From: Panorpa germanica
Lineage: Eukaryota; Arthropoda; Insecta; Mecoptera; Panorpidae
NCBI GenBank assembly: GCA_963678705.1
Contig: OY783203.1
Coordinates: forward strand, 28,998,535 to 29,062,534
Direction: 5' to 3'
DNA: 64,000 bases
Made by a program: the position numbers and the translations under genes. Positions 1 through 13,070 of this stretch are shown here, in pieces; the stretch's first letter is position 1; each line of letters opens with the position of its first letter. The notes under the pieces were generated by a model. It searched no databases, had not been told where the DNA came from, and saw only the letters and a list, made by a program, of their open reading frames with translations.

Positions 1-760
1 GAACTCAGTTCCCTATTACGTACACAATATCTTATCTGAGAGGTATTATAGTCGATATGATCTAAGCGATCTTTTAGATTCGATGGTTAAAATTTAGTGC
101 TTACATATACGATAAACGGACAGTTCCTCTGAATCTGAATCATATCTTACACCTAACCGACTCAAGAACTCAAACCGACCATTTTCTCAAAAATAATTTG
201 TTACTCCGGAGTTCTTATTGGAACACCCTACAACTAAGAAAACGTAATAATATTTGTGAATATGCAAATCCATTTGAAGTGTTTTTGGATACAAAGATAT
301 CTTGTAGGACTGTGAAGAGGAAGAAAAGTATCTCCAAAGTAAATAAGTAAGTATTTACTTGTATGTACGGTATACGAAATATACTCGTATACACAAGTGT
401 CATAATAAATAAGAATTAAGTTGAAATGTATGATAATTAATGAACGCCAGCATCATCACCACACACTGCTGGGGTTGAACATCACACTCTGCGCCAACTT
501 CACATTGAATTAACGTAATTAGTCGTGTGGTGGCTGGTTCCCGGTGTCGGGGCGCTTTGATCTGAATAAACTCTTCGTTTTCTTGTTCCTCAAAGAATTG
601 AAATTAACTAAATTATGAATGTGGAGAATATTTTATTCCTTAGTTAAATATGTGAATATGGAAAAGAACCACATCGTTGCCGAGTCTATTAAATATTTAT
701 ACATTTCTCTAAATTCGATTCCCTGAGTCTTAATTAATTAATGCCAAGATAGTTTATTGA
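1..760. other. AT-rich sequence, nothing recognised
   Basis: No coding region, RNA gene or repeat shared with the rest of the window was seen. The short open frames here have no recognisable composition or motif. Confidence 0.5.
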
Positions 761-905
761 GATAGCAAGAGCGAGAGCATTCGTACTTGACTACTGTGTC
801 TTCGGGTTCAATCCCCGAATCAGAGTTATATCTTTTGAGTTTGGTTGTTATTAAGTTAAATTGATTATGTACATACATATTCATAAACTTATCAGGCAGC
901 GGTGA
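761..905 (+). repeat. tRNA-derived SINE, copy 1
   Basis: A tRNA-like head contains a Pol III B-box-like sequence (GGGTTCAATCCCC at 804-816), preceded by GACTACTGTGTCTTC. The tail (GAGTTTGGTTGTTATT and an AT-rich run) recurs after the B box in the copies near 35.7 kb and 55.2 kb, and antisense near 7.7 kb. The head does not fold as a convincing functional tRNA by eye. The repeated head-plus-tail structure is what supports a SINE. Confidence 0.6.
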
Positions 906-2400
906 AATAGACCGACGTTTAATAAAAAAACAATTATAGGTTTTGAACAATTTATAGTTATTAATTCAATTATATTTTTAACTTTTGTTACACGTGTAGT
1001 GTAGAATTAATAAAAAAAAAAATCAATTCTCAAAACGGTAAAAATTGCGAAAATTTTTATGCGAATTATTTCGCATCATTTTTTTACGATAGTGTTAGAA
1101 GTTTCGCGGTTACGTATTCTGGAGGTTTACCAATTGGATTTTGCGTTTGAGATTAGAATTCTATAAATTTTAAGAAAAACGTATTATTCTTTACCCTTAC
1201 TTGTGAGGTATTACTGTTCTAAGAAAATTTAATGAAATTTGTGGTAATGCCTAAATAAATTAGCTGATATAAAAGATGCGGAGATGACACAAATTATCAC
1301 TAAAAGAAAATGAATATAAAGATTACAAAGGTATAATTGAAGTTAAAATGAATTTAAATAAAAATTCAATTAAAAAACAAATTAAAAGCAAATTTTCCTT
1401 AATAATGATAAATAAATTTTTACGTCAGAATCATTGATTGATTGATTCATTAATACTCGTAATATGGAGCTGCCTGCAATCATTTCAATTTATTTTTCAA
1501 TTGAAAATGCATTTAGAATAATATTCTAACCACTGATCTAAAAAGAGCTGAAAAAACTAGAAAAGCAATTACATAAGTTTAAAAATAGTTTTAATATTTT
1601 ATTTCTATTATAAATGCATAATTAAAATAATAAAATTAAAAATAACTTTTGACTTCACCTTGTTTCGACTATTAATACATGTTCAGAAACTTGCGTGAAT
1701 TATCATTGTCTAATATTAATTAACTAATTAACAACATTTATATTTATTTTAGAAGAAAACGTAAAAATGTGTATTTCATATATATTTTACGTAAACATTA
1801 TAATAGTAGTAGAAAAACTTACATAAATAATAAATAAAGTTTTTATATATTTCTTTACGTAATTTTTTTTATGTAATATTCATGTTTTATATTAAGAAGT
1901 ATTTTTTATACATGCAACTAGCTACTGTATTTATACTAAGTCAAAAGCTGAACAAAATTACATAAAATCATAAATCATAAAATCATAATAGCGATCTATG
2001 TCTACATAAATGTCATTTTCTCAATCAACAATCCCGCTCATTAAACATATATATTAATTATTATTTTTATAAAATTTCACATTTCTTTATTACATTTTAA
2101 ACTATTTATAATTTTTTTAAAATTATTTAAAATAGTCCAAATACATATTTATTAAATTATATTGCATTTACGTATTTTATATATTAAACTACTTTCTTTA
2201 CGTAAATTATTATGTTTTTTTATTAGCGGGAAATGTTTTTTTTTTAAATTATATTTAGTTTATATTATTTAAAAGGTTAGTTAGAAAATTGATCTGTCTT
2301 GACCTTTTTAAACCTGTCATATGAAATGTACTAAAATAAAAGTTATAAAAAGAAATGACAAGTTTCGCTATTGCTGTATAAATAGTTCTATGAAGAATGT
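906..2400. other. Very AT-rich sequence, nothing recognised
   Basis: Long A/T runs and scattered TTTACGTAA-like words. No coding potential or structured repeat was identified. Confidence 0.5.
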
Positions 2401-2437
2401 GGGTATATGGGTATATGGGTTTATGGGTATATGGGTA
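2401..2437 (+). repeat. Short minisatellite, 8-bp unit GGGTATAT
   Basis: About four and a half units of GGGTATAT, one carrying GGGTTTAT. It is not the insect telomere repeat TTAGG. Confidence 0.8.
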
Positions 2438-3201
2438 ACGCATATCGATTGAAGCTATTGGGTTAGTTTGCAGTTTGCAGCTAGCCACTGTTCCTTGGAT
2501 AGTACCAGGTTATGGTTTGAAATGCAGACGGTTGAACGGTTGGATGTTTGGCTGTGCGAGCATATTTCGCGCGTTTTCTATCATCAAGCGAAAAAGCACA
2601 TTTCACCGAAAGCTACCAGTGACCGACAGTGACAGACAGACCGAGTGACGTTATTGTGAATAAAATAACAAGTCAATTAACTAATTGTCTAGAATATACG
2701 AGTATAACAGTTTTGTAGAAAATGACATTTATTTATTGCTTAAGTAATTATTAATGAATGACATTAATTCAATAGCGTGTAGCATAAAAATTTAGATGCA
2801 TTTACCTAGAACCCGTTGTTTTGGAGCGCGTGGAGTAATAAATGATGTGAGTGCCCCAGGAAGCATGACCTGTCAGGCCCACTGCCCCAATTCGGCTCTA
2901 TTAAACATCGCCTTATATCCATTCGCCAAAGTCTTTCTACATGCTACTGTCCAGTCATTTACTGACACATATTTTAAATCACCAATGATTAATAATATAA
3001 TTTAGAAAGAAATTATTAAAAACAAATATTAATTATTTAATATAATTAAATATTTTTATGAATTTAACTGTACCCGATAATAATAAATTTAAAAATTAAA
3101 GATATTTAAAAATTAAAATTAAAATTAAATAGAATTTTATTTATATGATTTAATTTAATTTAATTCACAACCGCGAAACGAGAATCGCGAAATATTTCGG
3201 T
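2438..3201. other. Unidentified spacer
   Basis: No recognisable gene. Composition changes from mixed to very AT-rich after about 3000. Confidence 0.4.
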
Positions 3202-3236
3202 TTGTTCGAGTTGTTCGAGTTGTTCCAGTTGTTCGG
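3202..3236 (+). repeat. Degenerate 9-bp tandem repeat (TTGTTCGAG)
   Basis: About four imperfect copies of TTGTTCGAG or TTGTTCCAG in a row. Confidence 0.7.
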
Positions 3237-3463
3237 TGTGTATCTTCGGTGTGTTGTAGCACGCACAGGCAGTCGACGCACAATGACTTTAAGTTTGACT
3301 TTTGGTTAATGATGCGAACGGAATAGGTAAACAAACCCTTCTCACCGAGTTGCTGACTGAGAATGACTGTATGGGCGCCGATGCCGAGAAATGTGGGGGG
3401 CCATCGGAACATCGAGAGAGGAACAGAGGGTCGGTCGGCCTCTGCGCCTTATATGCACGAACT

Positions 3464-3488
3464 GCGCATGGGGCGCATGGGGCGCATG
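3464..3488 (+). repeat. Tandem GCGCATGGG, about 3 copies
   Basis: Direct repeats of GCGCATGGG in a locally GC-rich patch. No associated gene is visible. Confidence 0.7.
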
Positions 3489-3856
3489 CCCTAACCGCCT
3501 ACAGCTAGGTTCCAGCTATAAGTTTACTAAAAAATAGACATCATCTTTTTTAAAGAACTATAAAGCATAAGTGTAACATATACGGCCGGCTCTCTAGATT
3601 CATTTACACCCCAGCAATTTGTTCACCAGTACTAACGCCAACTTACGGGGGGCGCGCCGGATCATTCCCATCATCCCCGTCATCCGCCTTCATACCCCCT
3701 TCATTCTCCCATCATCCCCTAAAGGCTGGATAAACCATCCCTACGCTTTTATCGCTAAAATAATTATTAAGAATGATATTATGTTGTTGGTATTATGATT
3801 TTATTTGTAATTACGTTTTTACAGGTCGGTTACCACGGCATAAAACTCCCGTGGCC

Positions 3857-3886
3857 ATTGTCAATTGTCAATTGTCAATTGTTAAT
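3857..3886 (+). repeat. 7-bp tandem repeat (ATTGTCA)n
   Basis: Four copies of ATTGTCA, the last one degenerate. It lies just upstream of the 8-bp array. Confidence 0.8.
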
Positions 3887-3923
3887 TTTATATTGTCTAT
3901 AGCCACAGACGTAGAGACACAGA

Positions 3924-3998
3924 TGAACAGACGAACAGACGAACTGACGAACAGACGAACAGACGAACAGACGAACAGACGAACAGACGCACAGACAG
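3924..3998 (+). repeat. 8-bp tandem array (GAACAGAC)n
   Basis: Roughly nine units of GAACAGAC, with one CTGAC variant. The open frame across it (a repeating NRRTDEQT-type peptide) is only the translation of the repeat. Confidence 0.85.
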
Positions 3999-3999
3999 A

Positions 4000-6900
4000 A
4001 CACTCCATTTACCTATTTACATTTATATATGAATGGAATATAATACTCTGTTTTTAAGCTCCTTACAACTGTGTATATAACTGCTGACTATAACTTTGGG
4101 GATCAAAGACCATTCAAGAAAGGAAATGGTTCGTCATTTTGCCCATAAATTTTATAACAAAACTTCAAAAACAAGTTAAGCTGTTTAGTTTCGGTTACTC
4201 GTATATTTTTCAAATAAATATCCCATAATAACGTATCACGGACCTTTAAAGAAATGTGTAAATATTTAATGCGGTCCGTCAACATCCACATCCACGGATT
4301 ACAATGTATCTCGTTTGTTGTTCACAACCAAAGGTCCAAAGATGCCCTTCTTTAAATATACATATGTACGAGTATTATACAATGTTATAAGGTAGATTTT
4401 ATCATGCAGTGATACATATTCGACTAAACCTGTTTTAACACTGTTTTTGAAGTAGAATTATTCAAGTATACAATGAAGATATAAGCTTTTACCATGATTC
4501 TTTTTGCAATATCTTATTGATACATATCAAAATAGTACACTCCGAAAATTGGTGAAATGTTTTTTTACGCGAATTTAGTATTTTATTATATAATTTATTT
4601 AACGTTGATCTATTTCCAATGTTGAGATGATTTTACCTTAATCCACCATCTGAGACATCCGCTTCATTCGCTTTATCCTGAACCACTATGTAAATTAGTC
4701 TATTTTCTACAGGTTTGTTTACCTCCGGTATTTGAAAGTTCTGAAGTTCAGTTGCTGCAAGGTACAGAGATCTATTCCATTTTGTTATATAGTTACAACA
4801 GATTTTGTTTATTAAAACTTAGATTATATTATGAAAAAGCAACTCAATAAATAAAATAAATATATAGATTTCGTTGGTGTGTTAAATGCTACACCGAAAT
4901 GTTGTCTCAAGTCCAATATAAACCCTACTTCTATAATAGAGAGGGAGCAGGAAGTAGCAGAAGAGCACCCCATACAATGAACCCCATGGTATTCCTTCCC
5001 CGACATTCTGATCCATGACAGCAGGATAAAGAAGAATTCAATTGAAATAATACAAAATATTTCTTTGAAGAATATCCTTTTATCAAATATAAATATATGG
5101 AATATAATACTTATAAAATAACAATCTTGAACCTTCTGCAGTTAATGCAATATATATTTTTTTAAATTAGGTTTTCTTGACTTTAAAGAAAAATTTTATT
5201 GGTTGAAATTTTTGTATTATGTGTATCGAATGTATATCGAGAAAATTCGTAATTTAAAAAGGTGAAAGAAAATTGGAAACGTTGATACGATTTTTAAGAA
5301 ACATAATTTTTACCTAACTACATATTTATTATTTAAGGATGGCTTATTTAAAATGATTTAACAGCACAATATTGGTACAGTTAGTACATGTTATATTTAT
5401 GATTTTAAGTGATTCCAAGGAGAGAGAACAAATTATTGCTGAACACCGAGCTTTTATACAGTGGTAAGGGAGAAATATTATAGTGTTACGGAATTATGAA
5501 GAAATCATTTTCTGCCATTTTTGTTCTCCACACTTGGGAGCGCTGCAGTTTGGTAAATCTTTGTTTATATCGATATTTGTGAGTTATTCCAGATCTACGA
5601 TTTTATCGAACAGGGGCAAGAACTTGATACGCAAGGCTATATACTACAAATTTTCTGAACTTTTTTAGTTTTTCATTTGTGAAGCTAAAAAAGAGGTTTG
5701 TACACAATGCCTTTCGGAATGCACCTAGTTTTTTCAAATATATAAATTTGCCTTTCATGAATTGCACACTCGGCGCAAATACCACCTTTTCTTTTCCGCC
5801 TTCCTTTAATTTTGACTATATCTTTCCAACTTCCTTTTTAATCTGTTACAATTCATTGAATACTGTTAAATTGGAGGACAACTAGGATTGCCAACTTTAC
5901 GTATTACCAAGAAAGAGTACTAGTCAAAATACCGGAAAAAAATTTTGGAGGCTAGATATGAAGAAGTCATGAAAAAGTAAAACGGAACAATAATTCCACG
6001 TGTCAATCCCTATCGTTAACAAGGGACACGAGACAAAATATTTAAAAAGGAAGAATGTTTTCCTAGAAGAACACAGCCTTAAAGAATATGTTAACAGCAA
6101 TCGTAATTCAGTAAGTTCAGATCGTAATATATTAGGCATACGTTGCAGTGTCATGTGGTGAAAAGCTGGCATTTGTAGATACACGTTGTGTACTTCATTC
6201 TACATATATACCGTGCCGCGTAAACATTAGTTTATTGTTTCTCTTTGATATTCAACCCTTTAGTATTTTGCTTTTGTGTCTTAAACGCAACGTTTATTAT
6301 ACACCTAAATTGCTATTAAAATACCCTCACATATACACGTGTATTCTTACGAGTATACACACACAGGGACACACATACAGACAACGCAGAAGTCAATCTT
6401 CTTACCTTTCCAATAAAATATACAAACAAACGATTCAAAAATAAACCAGCCGCTGCAAAACAATGGAACTGATGACAAATATATCGATGACGTTTTTCTT
6501 CTGGGGATGAATGAAATGAATCGCGCTTCTGAATCAAGAGTGGGGGTAACAGAGTAACAGACCGGGAGGTTGAAAAGGGGTATAGAGGGACATTGAGGCA
6601 CAGGACGAAGCAAGCAGCACGGAAGCCGCATGCCCAAGAATTGGGGTTGATATGTCAGGACGCCAGAACGGCAGGAGTGCAGGACGATGTGGGAGGAGGG
6701 AGAGAGTGGGGATGATAGAGGGAGTCAAGCTACAAATAAACAAACTACTACGGATTTGTACCTCCAAGGGATTTCTATACTAACACGAATGTTATTTTTA
6801 AGCTTTATTTTTATTTAATAAGTTTTTCTAAGGATTCACGTTCTTTCCTATTATTTTGTGTATATAAAATAAACAAAATAATTGAAATTGACTTAATGTT

Positions 6901-7711
6901 TATTTATAAATCGTGTCGTTAAGTATATACAAATTTATTTTTAACGATAATTAGGATATATTTTTAAAAACATTTGATGTAAATAAATATATAATAGTAC
7001 GCATCCAATTTCAAACCTTAGATGAACGGTCAACATTTGAAATTTCGTAATTAAATTAAAAACACTTATATCACCTTATTTTGTATTTAGTTTATTTATC
7101 GTGGGCCTATTTCCGACGCTGGGTCTTATCACCGAAGTGTCATGACCTCTTACATTTTATGATCATAACTTTTAATTTAAATTTGTTCAAATTGTGTAGA
7201 AAAGTGGTTATATCTTGTCGAGCGATTTAATACTATCTGTCACTCATTTAAAAATGCTTTGTGTTACGAACTCAATAACTTCGCACTGAATTTAAATAAC
7301 TGTCTTTATTTCCCTCAGTTGTTGAATGGAAAACGAAAACCACTTTTATTGACATTTTTCCGGGATCTATTTTTCCATGCGTTTATTGTTGGATTCCTTT
7401 GATCTTTCACCCCATCGTTGGGTTCAAAATCCAATATTTTATATAAAATACGATTACAATACAGATACCTGTAAAAAGTCAATCTATATAGCTTTAAAGA
7501 AATTTAAATATTAAATTAAATCTAAAAATACCCAAAGGATGTGCTAGTTCCTGAAGGAGCAAGAATAAAATATAGCACGGGCAATATATAATATTTATTT
7601 TGCTTTTCATTGGTCTTTTTCTGATAGTGATCGACTATATCGTACTAATGATTGCAGATTGAATGGTGTTAAATATTCATATAGAACGGCTGAATGATTG
7701 AAAGTGTTATC
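4000..7711. other. 3.7 kb of unidentified non-coding sequence
   Basis: No domain, RNA gene or terminal-repeat element was found. A purine-rich patch lies at about 6530-6730. Short open frames here are overlapping and lack conserved motifs. Confidence 0.4.
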
Positions 7712-7797
7712 TACACCGCTACCTAAAGTATACGGTAACAACCAAATCGGTACAATATAACTCTGGCTCGGGGATCAAACCTGAAGACACAGCAGTC
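7712..7797 (-). repeat. tRNA-derived SINE head, antisense (copy 2)
   Basis: Read on the minus strand it gives GACTGCTGTGTCTTC, then a B-box-like GGTTTGATCCCC, then the AGAGTTATA and TTTGGTTGTTA words seen in the plus-strand copies. It abuts the start of family D at 7798. Confidence 0.5.
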
Positions 7798-8450
7798 CAG
7801 GGGCGACTGATCTTTGCGAGGCACTTGTACTTTGTATAATTTATGTAAATTGTAAGTAAGTATTTTTGATGATAATTGACGAGAATTAAAATTTTATATT
7901 GGAAGATTTATAAAAGTTTTTAAGCACAAGGACGACAAATATTGATAATGATAAATATGTCTTAGGCACATGAATGTCTTAAAAGATATACGCGGTGATT
8001 CTAGGCGCGAGATTGAAATACATAGATAGTAATGAATTTTTCTACTTGGGTTGTCGCGCGAGAATGCGAATCCCCAGGCGGTTACTCTGCTTGCTACCCC
8101 CTAAGACCGCCTCTGCAGCAGTCAGCGTCAATTATAAAATTATACATATCTTATTTGGATGAAAGACAATCTGAGTTTACATTGAATAGAATGCATAAAT
8201 ATAATATCTTACCTTACCCTCTGGTCCCTAAATGCCTAGTTACAATAAGTTTGCCAAGTTTGTTATTCTGCATACTCCGTCATAGGTATCTGCAATTTAA
8301 ATGATTCCAATATTATTTTCAGAATCAAATTTCTATTTTGATTATAAAAAAAACCAATTAACGTTACTTTATTTGTCAACATAGAATAGCACACCAAAAA
8401 TTTCAGCTTAGGACCCCCTACAAACTAAATGACAGCATACAAATAAATTA
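7798..8450 (+). repeat. Interspersed repeat family D, copy 1 (about 650 bp)
   Basis: Starts CAGGGGCGACTGATCTTTGC. It shares with 28495-29190 a long ordered series of matching segments: TTTGATGATAATTGACGAGA, AAGCACAAGGACGACAAATA, AAAGATATACGCGGTGATTC, TTTTTCTACTTGGGTTGT, GAAAGACAATCTGAGTTTAC, and an end near CAGCTTAGGAC...CTAAATGACAGCATAC. No transposase or RT motif is encoded, so it is probably non-autonomous. The CAGGGGCG start resembles hAT termini, but no matching inverted end was found. Confidence 0.65.
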
Positions 8451-10030
8451 TTTTGAATTAATATAACACATTAACGATTATCAATGTTTTAATGTATCTA
8501 GATACGTTAAAGGTTTAGATACTATTAATGTTTTTAAAAAGTATCTGCAACTGTATCTAAATACAATATTACAGTACATTGACGATTATACTAAGGTACG
8601 TGTTTCTTTTCTTAAATTTTTTATTAAATTTAATTTAAAAAATTGATAAACAAAAAAATTAATTGCAATTATTAATATTAAATTTAATTTATGAATTTCT
8701 TAATTAAAAATTTCTAAAAAATACTGTTTCATCATTCAATGGAAGTTACGTCATTAATAACTGAAGGTGGTATGGATTGAGGGGGGGGAGGAGGAGTATG
8801 GTGGAGTTATAATGGGGATATAGTGAGGGGTGTGTTGAGATGGGATGGGAATAAACGCCCAATATAAAACAACAGTTAATTAATACTAATTATATAACAA
8901 GGGAAAATATTTCAATGTTATTATTTTTACCTAATTGCTGTTCTCATTGTGATCCCCTAAATCCACCCCTTCTCTTCCCTCATCCCAAACACTGATCACT
9001 ATACGATGCGCCAAATGACGGCTCAGCACAATTAATTAATCTGAATCGATTTTGATCTGATAACCACGCTTTGTATTTCATAATATTTTAACTAAAAACA
9101 CATTATTTAATATTGGACGCTTTTAAAATCTATAATATCACAAATTTGTTTCCTGTGCTGTGAGTTATTGACTTGATTTTAGGTGGGGATAATCAGAAAA
9201 CTAAATCATCGATGTATGATTATGAACATCGATGATTTGCTTGTCAATATTTACTTTGGACAAGTATGTTTGCACAGAGTCGACCAATAATCTTATTATT
9301 CGACTTATTATGCACACACCACAGAATTCACCGCGGCACAGAAAGGTATTTTCTTATTTCTTTTTTATAGAACATATAGTTGAATGAGGACACACGCACT
9401 TCGGCATTAATTCTTTAAACTCATATGCTGCTGTTGGCGAATCAATTTGTAAGCAGTATGTAGGTATCGGTGCATCTCTTTAAAGTTGCATTAACATAAC
9501 GAGATATATAAATTCAGATGAATTTATCCGCAATGTGTGCTAGGTAAGTTTTAGTATACAGAATCAAAACCCCGTGGAAAAAAACCTCGAGGAATTATTC
9601 CTCAATGGAGTCTAGGGCTTACTGAAACAACAACTAAATCTATATTTAATATAGAAAATATAGTTCTAGTCCGAGAGATACAAACTCAAGAACATAACAG
9701 TCTGCCGTCCACGACTCGGCTACAGGGTACAGCCCATAACAAGTTTCTTCAGAAATCTGTTAATAATATAAATTGTAAATATAAAATAAAATATTATAAA
9801 AATACAAGAAGCATCTACGCAGGAATACTATTATTAAATTTTGTACAATACATTTTTAATAATTCTATCTTTACTCATTTAAATATTTATATTATTTACT
9901 AGAAATTATGAAACAAACGAAAAGAATTTCAGATTAAATATTTAATACGAGTATAAGCAAAACGAAAATAAAACAAAAAGCATTTGAATACTTGAATAAG
10001 GACGAACGAAACGATCATTTTTAATTGGTA
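8451..10030. other. Unidentified spacer with one hairpin
   Basis: No gene recognised. It contains a G-run (8781-8788) and the hairpin at 9203-9238. The stretch 8490-8580 has several imperfectly inverted GTATCTAGATAC / GTATCTAAATAC words. Confidence 0.4.
9203..9238. repeat. Perfect 13-bp hairpin
   Basis: AAATCATCGATGT and its exact reverse complement are separated by 10 nt. No flanking U-run or gene explains it. Confidence 0.75.
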
Positions 10031-10512
10031 TAATGCCAGTGTGCAATGATCGATTTAAAATTAATTTAATTTTAAATTGCAAATTGACTAATAAGCACTC
10101 ATTGCAGTTTCACACCAGATAGACAGTTCAATAAAACACGAACAAAAACACCAATGTTTACACCAAAAAGACAGTTCTTAAAGCATTTTTGTCTTTTGTT
10201 GCTGTTTTAGTAAACAAAACAGATTCGCATCTGGAGTTGTTAAGATCAAAGGAAAACACGTTTGTTGTAGTTTTTTAGTCTGCTTGGTTTCATTTCTTGG
10301 TTGCATTTGCGCTTGTCAGTTGTAGTTTATCATGTTTATAATTTTTATGGGACACACAGAAAAACACTAAAAACAAAACCAGTCTGTTCAGTGTGAACAG
10401 TCTGTTTTCGAAAAATAGAATTGTTTTAAAATAAAAGAAAACATGATTTTGTTTTGTTTTTTGACAACAAAACTGTTTTCAAAACTGTCTCTCTGGTGTG
10501 AAACTGGCATAA
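10031..10512 (+). mobile_element. Family A MITE, copy 1, with a small nested insertion
   Basis: A terminal inverted repeat (TIR) element. The left end reads TAATGCCAGT, is interrupted, and resumes as GTTTCACACCAGATAGACAG. The right end is CTGTCTCTCTGGTGTGAAAC followed by TGGCATAA. The interior holds a second TIR-like module (ACACCAAAAAGACAGTTCTT) and the palindrome CTGTTCAGTGTGAACAG. It has no coding capacity. Four more copies occur at 17864, 21110, 33731 and 57632. Confidence 0.85.
10041..10105. mobile_element. Possible tiny insert splitting the MITE terminus
   Basis: About 65 bp separates TAATGCCAGT from the rest of the family A terminus. The insert is bounded by inverted TGCAATGA / TCATTGCA, and CAGT occurs on both sides. 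It may be a small TIR insertion or a local rearrangement. Confidence 0.4.
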
Positions 10513-11069
10513 GTTGCTTCACTTTTCAGAGCTGGGGCGTATGTTTTTAATTGCATCTCTTCGAGTGACTATACATATATTAAACAGGATCCAATTTCGT
10601 GAACTATACTTTGACTGTCATTTATTTTTTCTAGATCTAATTACGTGTTTGATTGTGGAAGGAGTGGTTCTAAAATTGTTTGAAGTGAACATTCCAATTA
10701 TTTTTAAAAATAGAAAGCAGTAAGTTTTGCTTCATCAACTTGTTCCTTTATTCAACGATTCATATTTATTTTAATTAGGTAGATGTTTGTTGTATTTTAT
10801 ATTAAAAATGAATCATTTGTTTCAAACTTCACCAGTCAATCACTCAATTCAGTTCTTTGTCTTCACACTCTGTGGCGCATGAAGCGCATGACGCAGTAAG
10901 GGAACGATGATTTATTTAAATGAGGACCTGTAGTTAGGGTGCTTCATTTTTACTCTGGAATACACCAAGACAAAGAACCTGAGACATGATCCAGGCTCTT
11001 GTTAAAAAGCAGCCATCTTTGTCATTATTTAATATAACTAGCGTTTATCCCATCGCTAGACTTCATCAC
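10513..11069. other. Unidentified spacer
   Basis: No recognisable gene or shared repeat. Confidence 0.4.
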
Positions 11070-11460
11070 TTCAATAAAATAATTCATAAATTAATTACAA
11101 ATTTTAATTCCATTCTTAAATTGAAATATTGGAACAGGTGTTCATATAAAATAAATGTAAAAAAATATTTTTTTCAACAAAATATAAATTATTTTTAATT
11201 TTCCAAATTAATGCGTTATTTGACCAGCTTTTTTTTTAAATTTGGAATTCTTTTTTTATTTGTAAGTTAGGTACCAAAGTTAGCATTTAAAGTTACAATC
11301 TCAACTTTCTAGCACAATTTTTACTATCGGAAAACACCACCTCCATGCCACCAAATAAAATTTCAAAATTAAAAAAAAGATTTCACGCAAAATTATTACA
11401 CAATTCAAAATTTTAACTTTCTCCAAAGTACATTGTAGGAGCCCTAGACTGATAGGGTGT
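11070..11460 (-). repeat. Interspersed repeat family E, copy 1 (antisense)
   Basis: Matches, in order, the other antisense copy at 32470-33127 and the sense copy at 48283-48970. Shared pieces are AATAAAATAATTC, TTAAATTGAAATA, the AAGTTAGGTACCAAAGTTAGC-like segment, CAACTTTCTAGCACAATTTT, and the AACACCACC...CCACCAAATAAAATTT stretch. No protein motif is visible. Confidence 0.6.
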
Positions 11461-12589
11461 TGCTCTTTTTGTACTATACATTTTTTAAAGTATAAATCTG
11501 CCCTTTCGAAAGGATTATACAATCTTAAGAAGTCCATTTTAAGTTTCAAAGATAGAAAATGTCTAGCAGTGCAGTTTCACACTTGATAGCATACTATAAG
11601 CTAATTAAAGTATTACATTCTTTTTCTGTGCTAAGTCTTGCTTAACTAATACATTATAATCGGGTATACTTTCATTCAACTTAAATTTTCATTACAAATT
11701 TAATTTACTTTCATTTGCAATTCCAAGAATTCTTTCTGTAACTTTTAAATATTTCCATTTATTTTATTATTTTTCTTTTAATACAACACTTTCACACTCC
11801 ACATTTAACAACACCGTCTTTCCCCATTTTCTCACCTTGTAAAGATTCTACAATACTCTTACTCTACTTAACAATACCTTTATTCCTTCCCCCTTATATT
11901 TTAAACGTATTATTTATAAGATTATAATATTTCTATAAGATTTTATTTTCTTTCAATAATTTTTCTTATTTAAAAAGAAGACCTATAACAGATACTATTC
12001 TTTGTTATTTTTAAGTCTTCGTTTATGTATATAAATGCTTTATGTATGAGTAGCTGGAAAATCTACCGTTAAATACGACGAATGGTCGGAAAAACGAATA
12101 CGCGATTCTGTCTATGTGGAAATGAAAAATACTCTTTACTCTGTGTTGCATGTTGTAGACATTTAAATGAGGTAAATATTTATTTAGTGGCAATATATTA
12201 CTTGTTTAAGGAAACGTTCACAGATCTGCATTGCACGCATCGCACGGATCGTAAACGTTGAAAGGAAGACAAGACGCAATTTACAAATCCTCGGCGTTAT
12301 CGATGGGATTGTTTCGATGAGCAACTGTTTTTTTTCTTTTAATATTTATTTGAGTTCATCAACTTTCAACAGTTATTAGCACCTAAAAGAATATATACAT
12401 TTATAAACATTTCCATAATTACAACTTATAGATACGAGGAGCAAATGCTGGTTGTTGATGTAACTCGGATAGCCGTAACTCGGCCTACCTTAGTAGACCG
12501 ATAGTAGGCCTTGCATACGTCTTTCTAAACTTATTCAAATATCTTTTAAGAAGAATGATTTTAATTATTAGGCTTAATTATTATAAATG
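11461..12589. other. Unidentified AT-rich spacer
   Basis: A fragment GCAGTTTCACACTTGATAG near 11570 resembles a family A terminus. Nothing else was recognised. Confidence 0.4.
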
Positions 12590-13070
12590 TCACAATATCT
12601 ATATCTTTCTATATTCCTCTCCTCCTCTTTTATCACCAAGACTATTCTGTCTTCCTATAGTTTAGCCTTATATCTTCGTGACTTGCTGCCAATTCTATAT
12701 TCCAAAGCTTTTTGTTATTCTTCTTGTGTGCATTTCTTTTCCTGCCTTCTATCTGTGTACCTTTTCTTCTTTTTTATGCATCCTCTGTTCACCTCCTTTC
12801 TTTTCACCTGCTGCCAACGAATTATCTATTTCCTTTGCACCTGTACTTCGTTAATCATATTCTTTACCGTTTCTCCTCATCTTTTGGTTCCACTCATGCC
12901 TCCACCAAACTTATTACTTCCTCTTTGTTAACGTGCTTCCAATATTTATTGCTTTCGTCCATTGCTTTGCTCTGTTCTTCATTTCCACTCTTCCCACTCT
13001 CCCCTTTGCTTATACCTCTCTTCTTCGTGCCATCTCTTTTTCCTCCTCCTCCATAACACAAACACATAAC
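12590..13070 (-). repeat. Pyrimidine-rich stretch, possible antisense LINE relic
   Basis: The plus strand is almost purely C/T, giving overlapping long open frames of low complexity. The word TTAACGTGCTTCCA resembles the antisense LINE segments near 14.4, 46.3 and 60.7 kb. Identity is a guess, and the open frames should not be taken as genes. Confidence 0.3.

Noticed and set aside
761-840. tRNA gene
   Set aside because: A B-box-like sequence is present but no cloverleaf with paired acceptor ends. It recurs with the same tail, so it is a SINE.
2401-2437. Telomere-like G-rich repeat
   Set aside because: The unit is GGGTATAT, short and internal. It is not TTAGG.
3924-3998. CRISPR-like array
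   Set aside because: Contiguous 8-bp units without spacers: a plain minisatellite.
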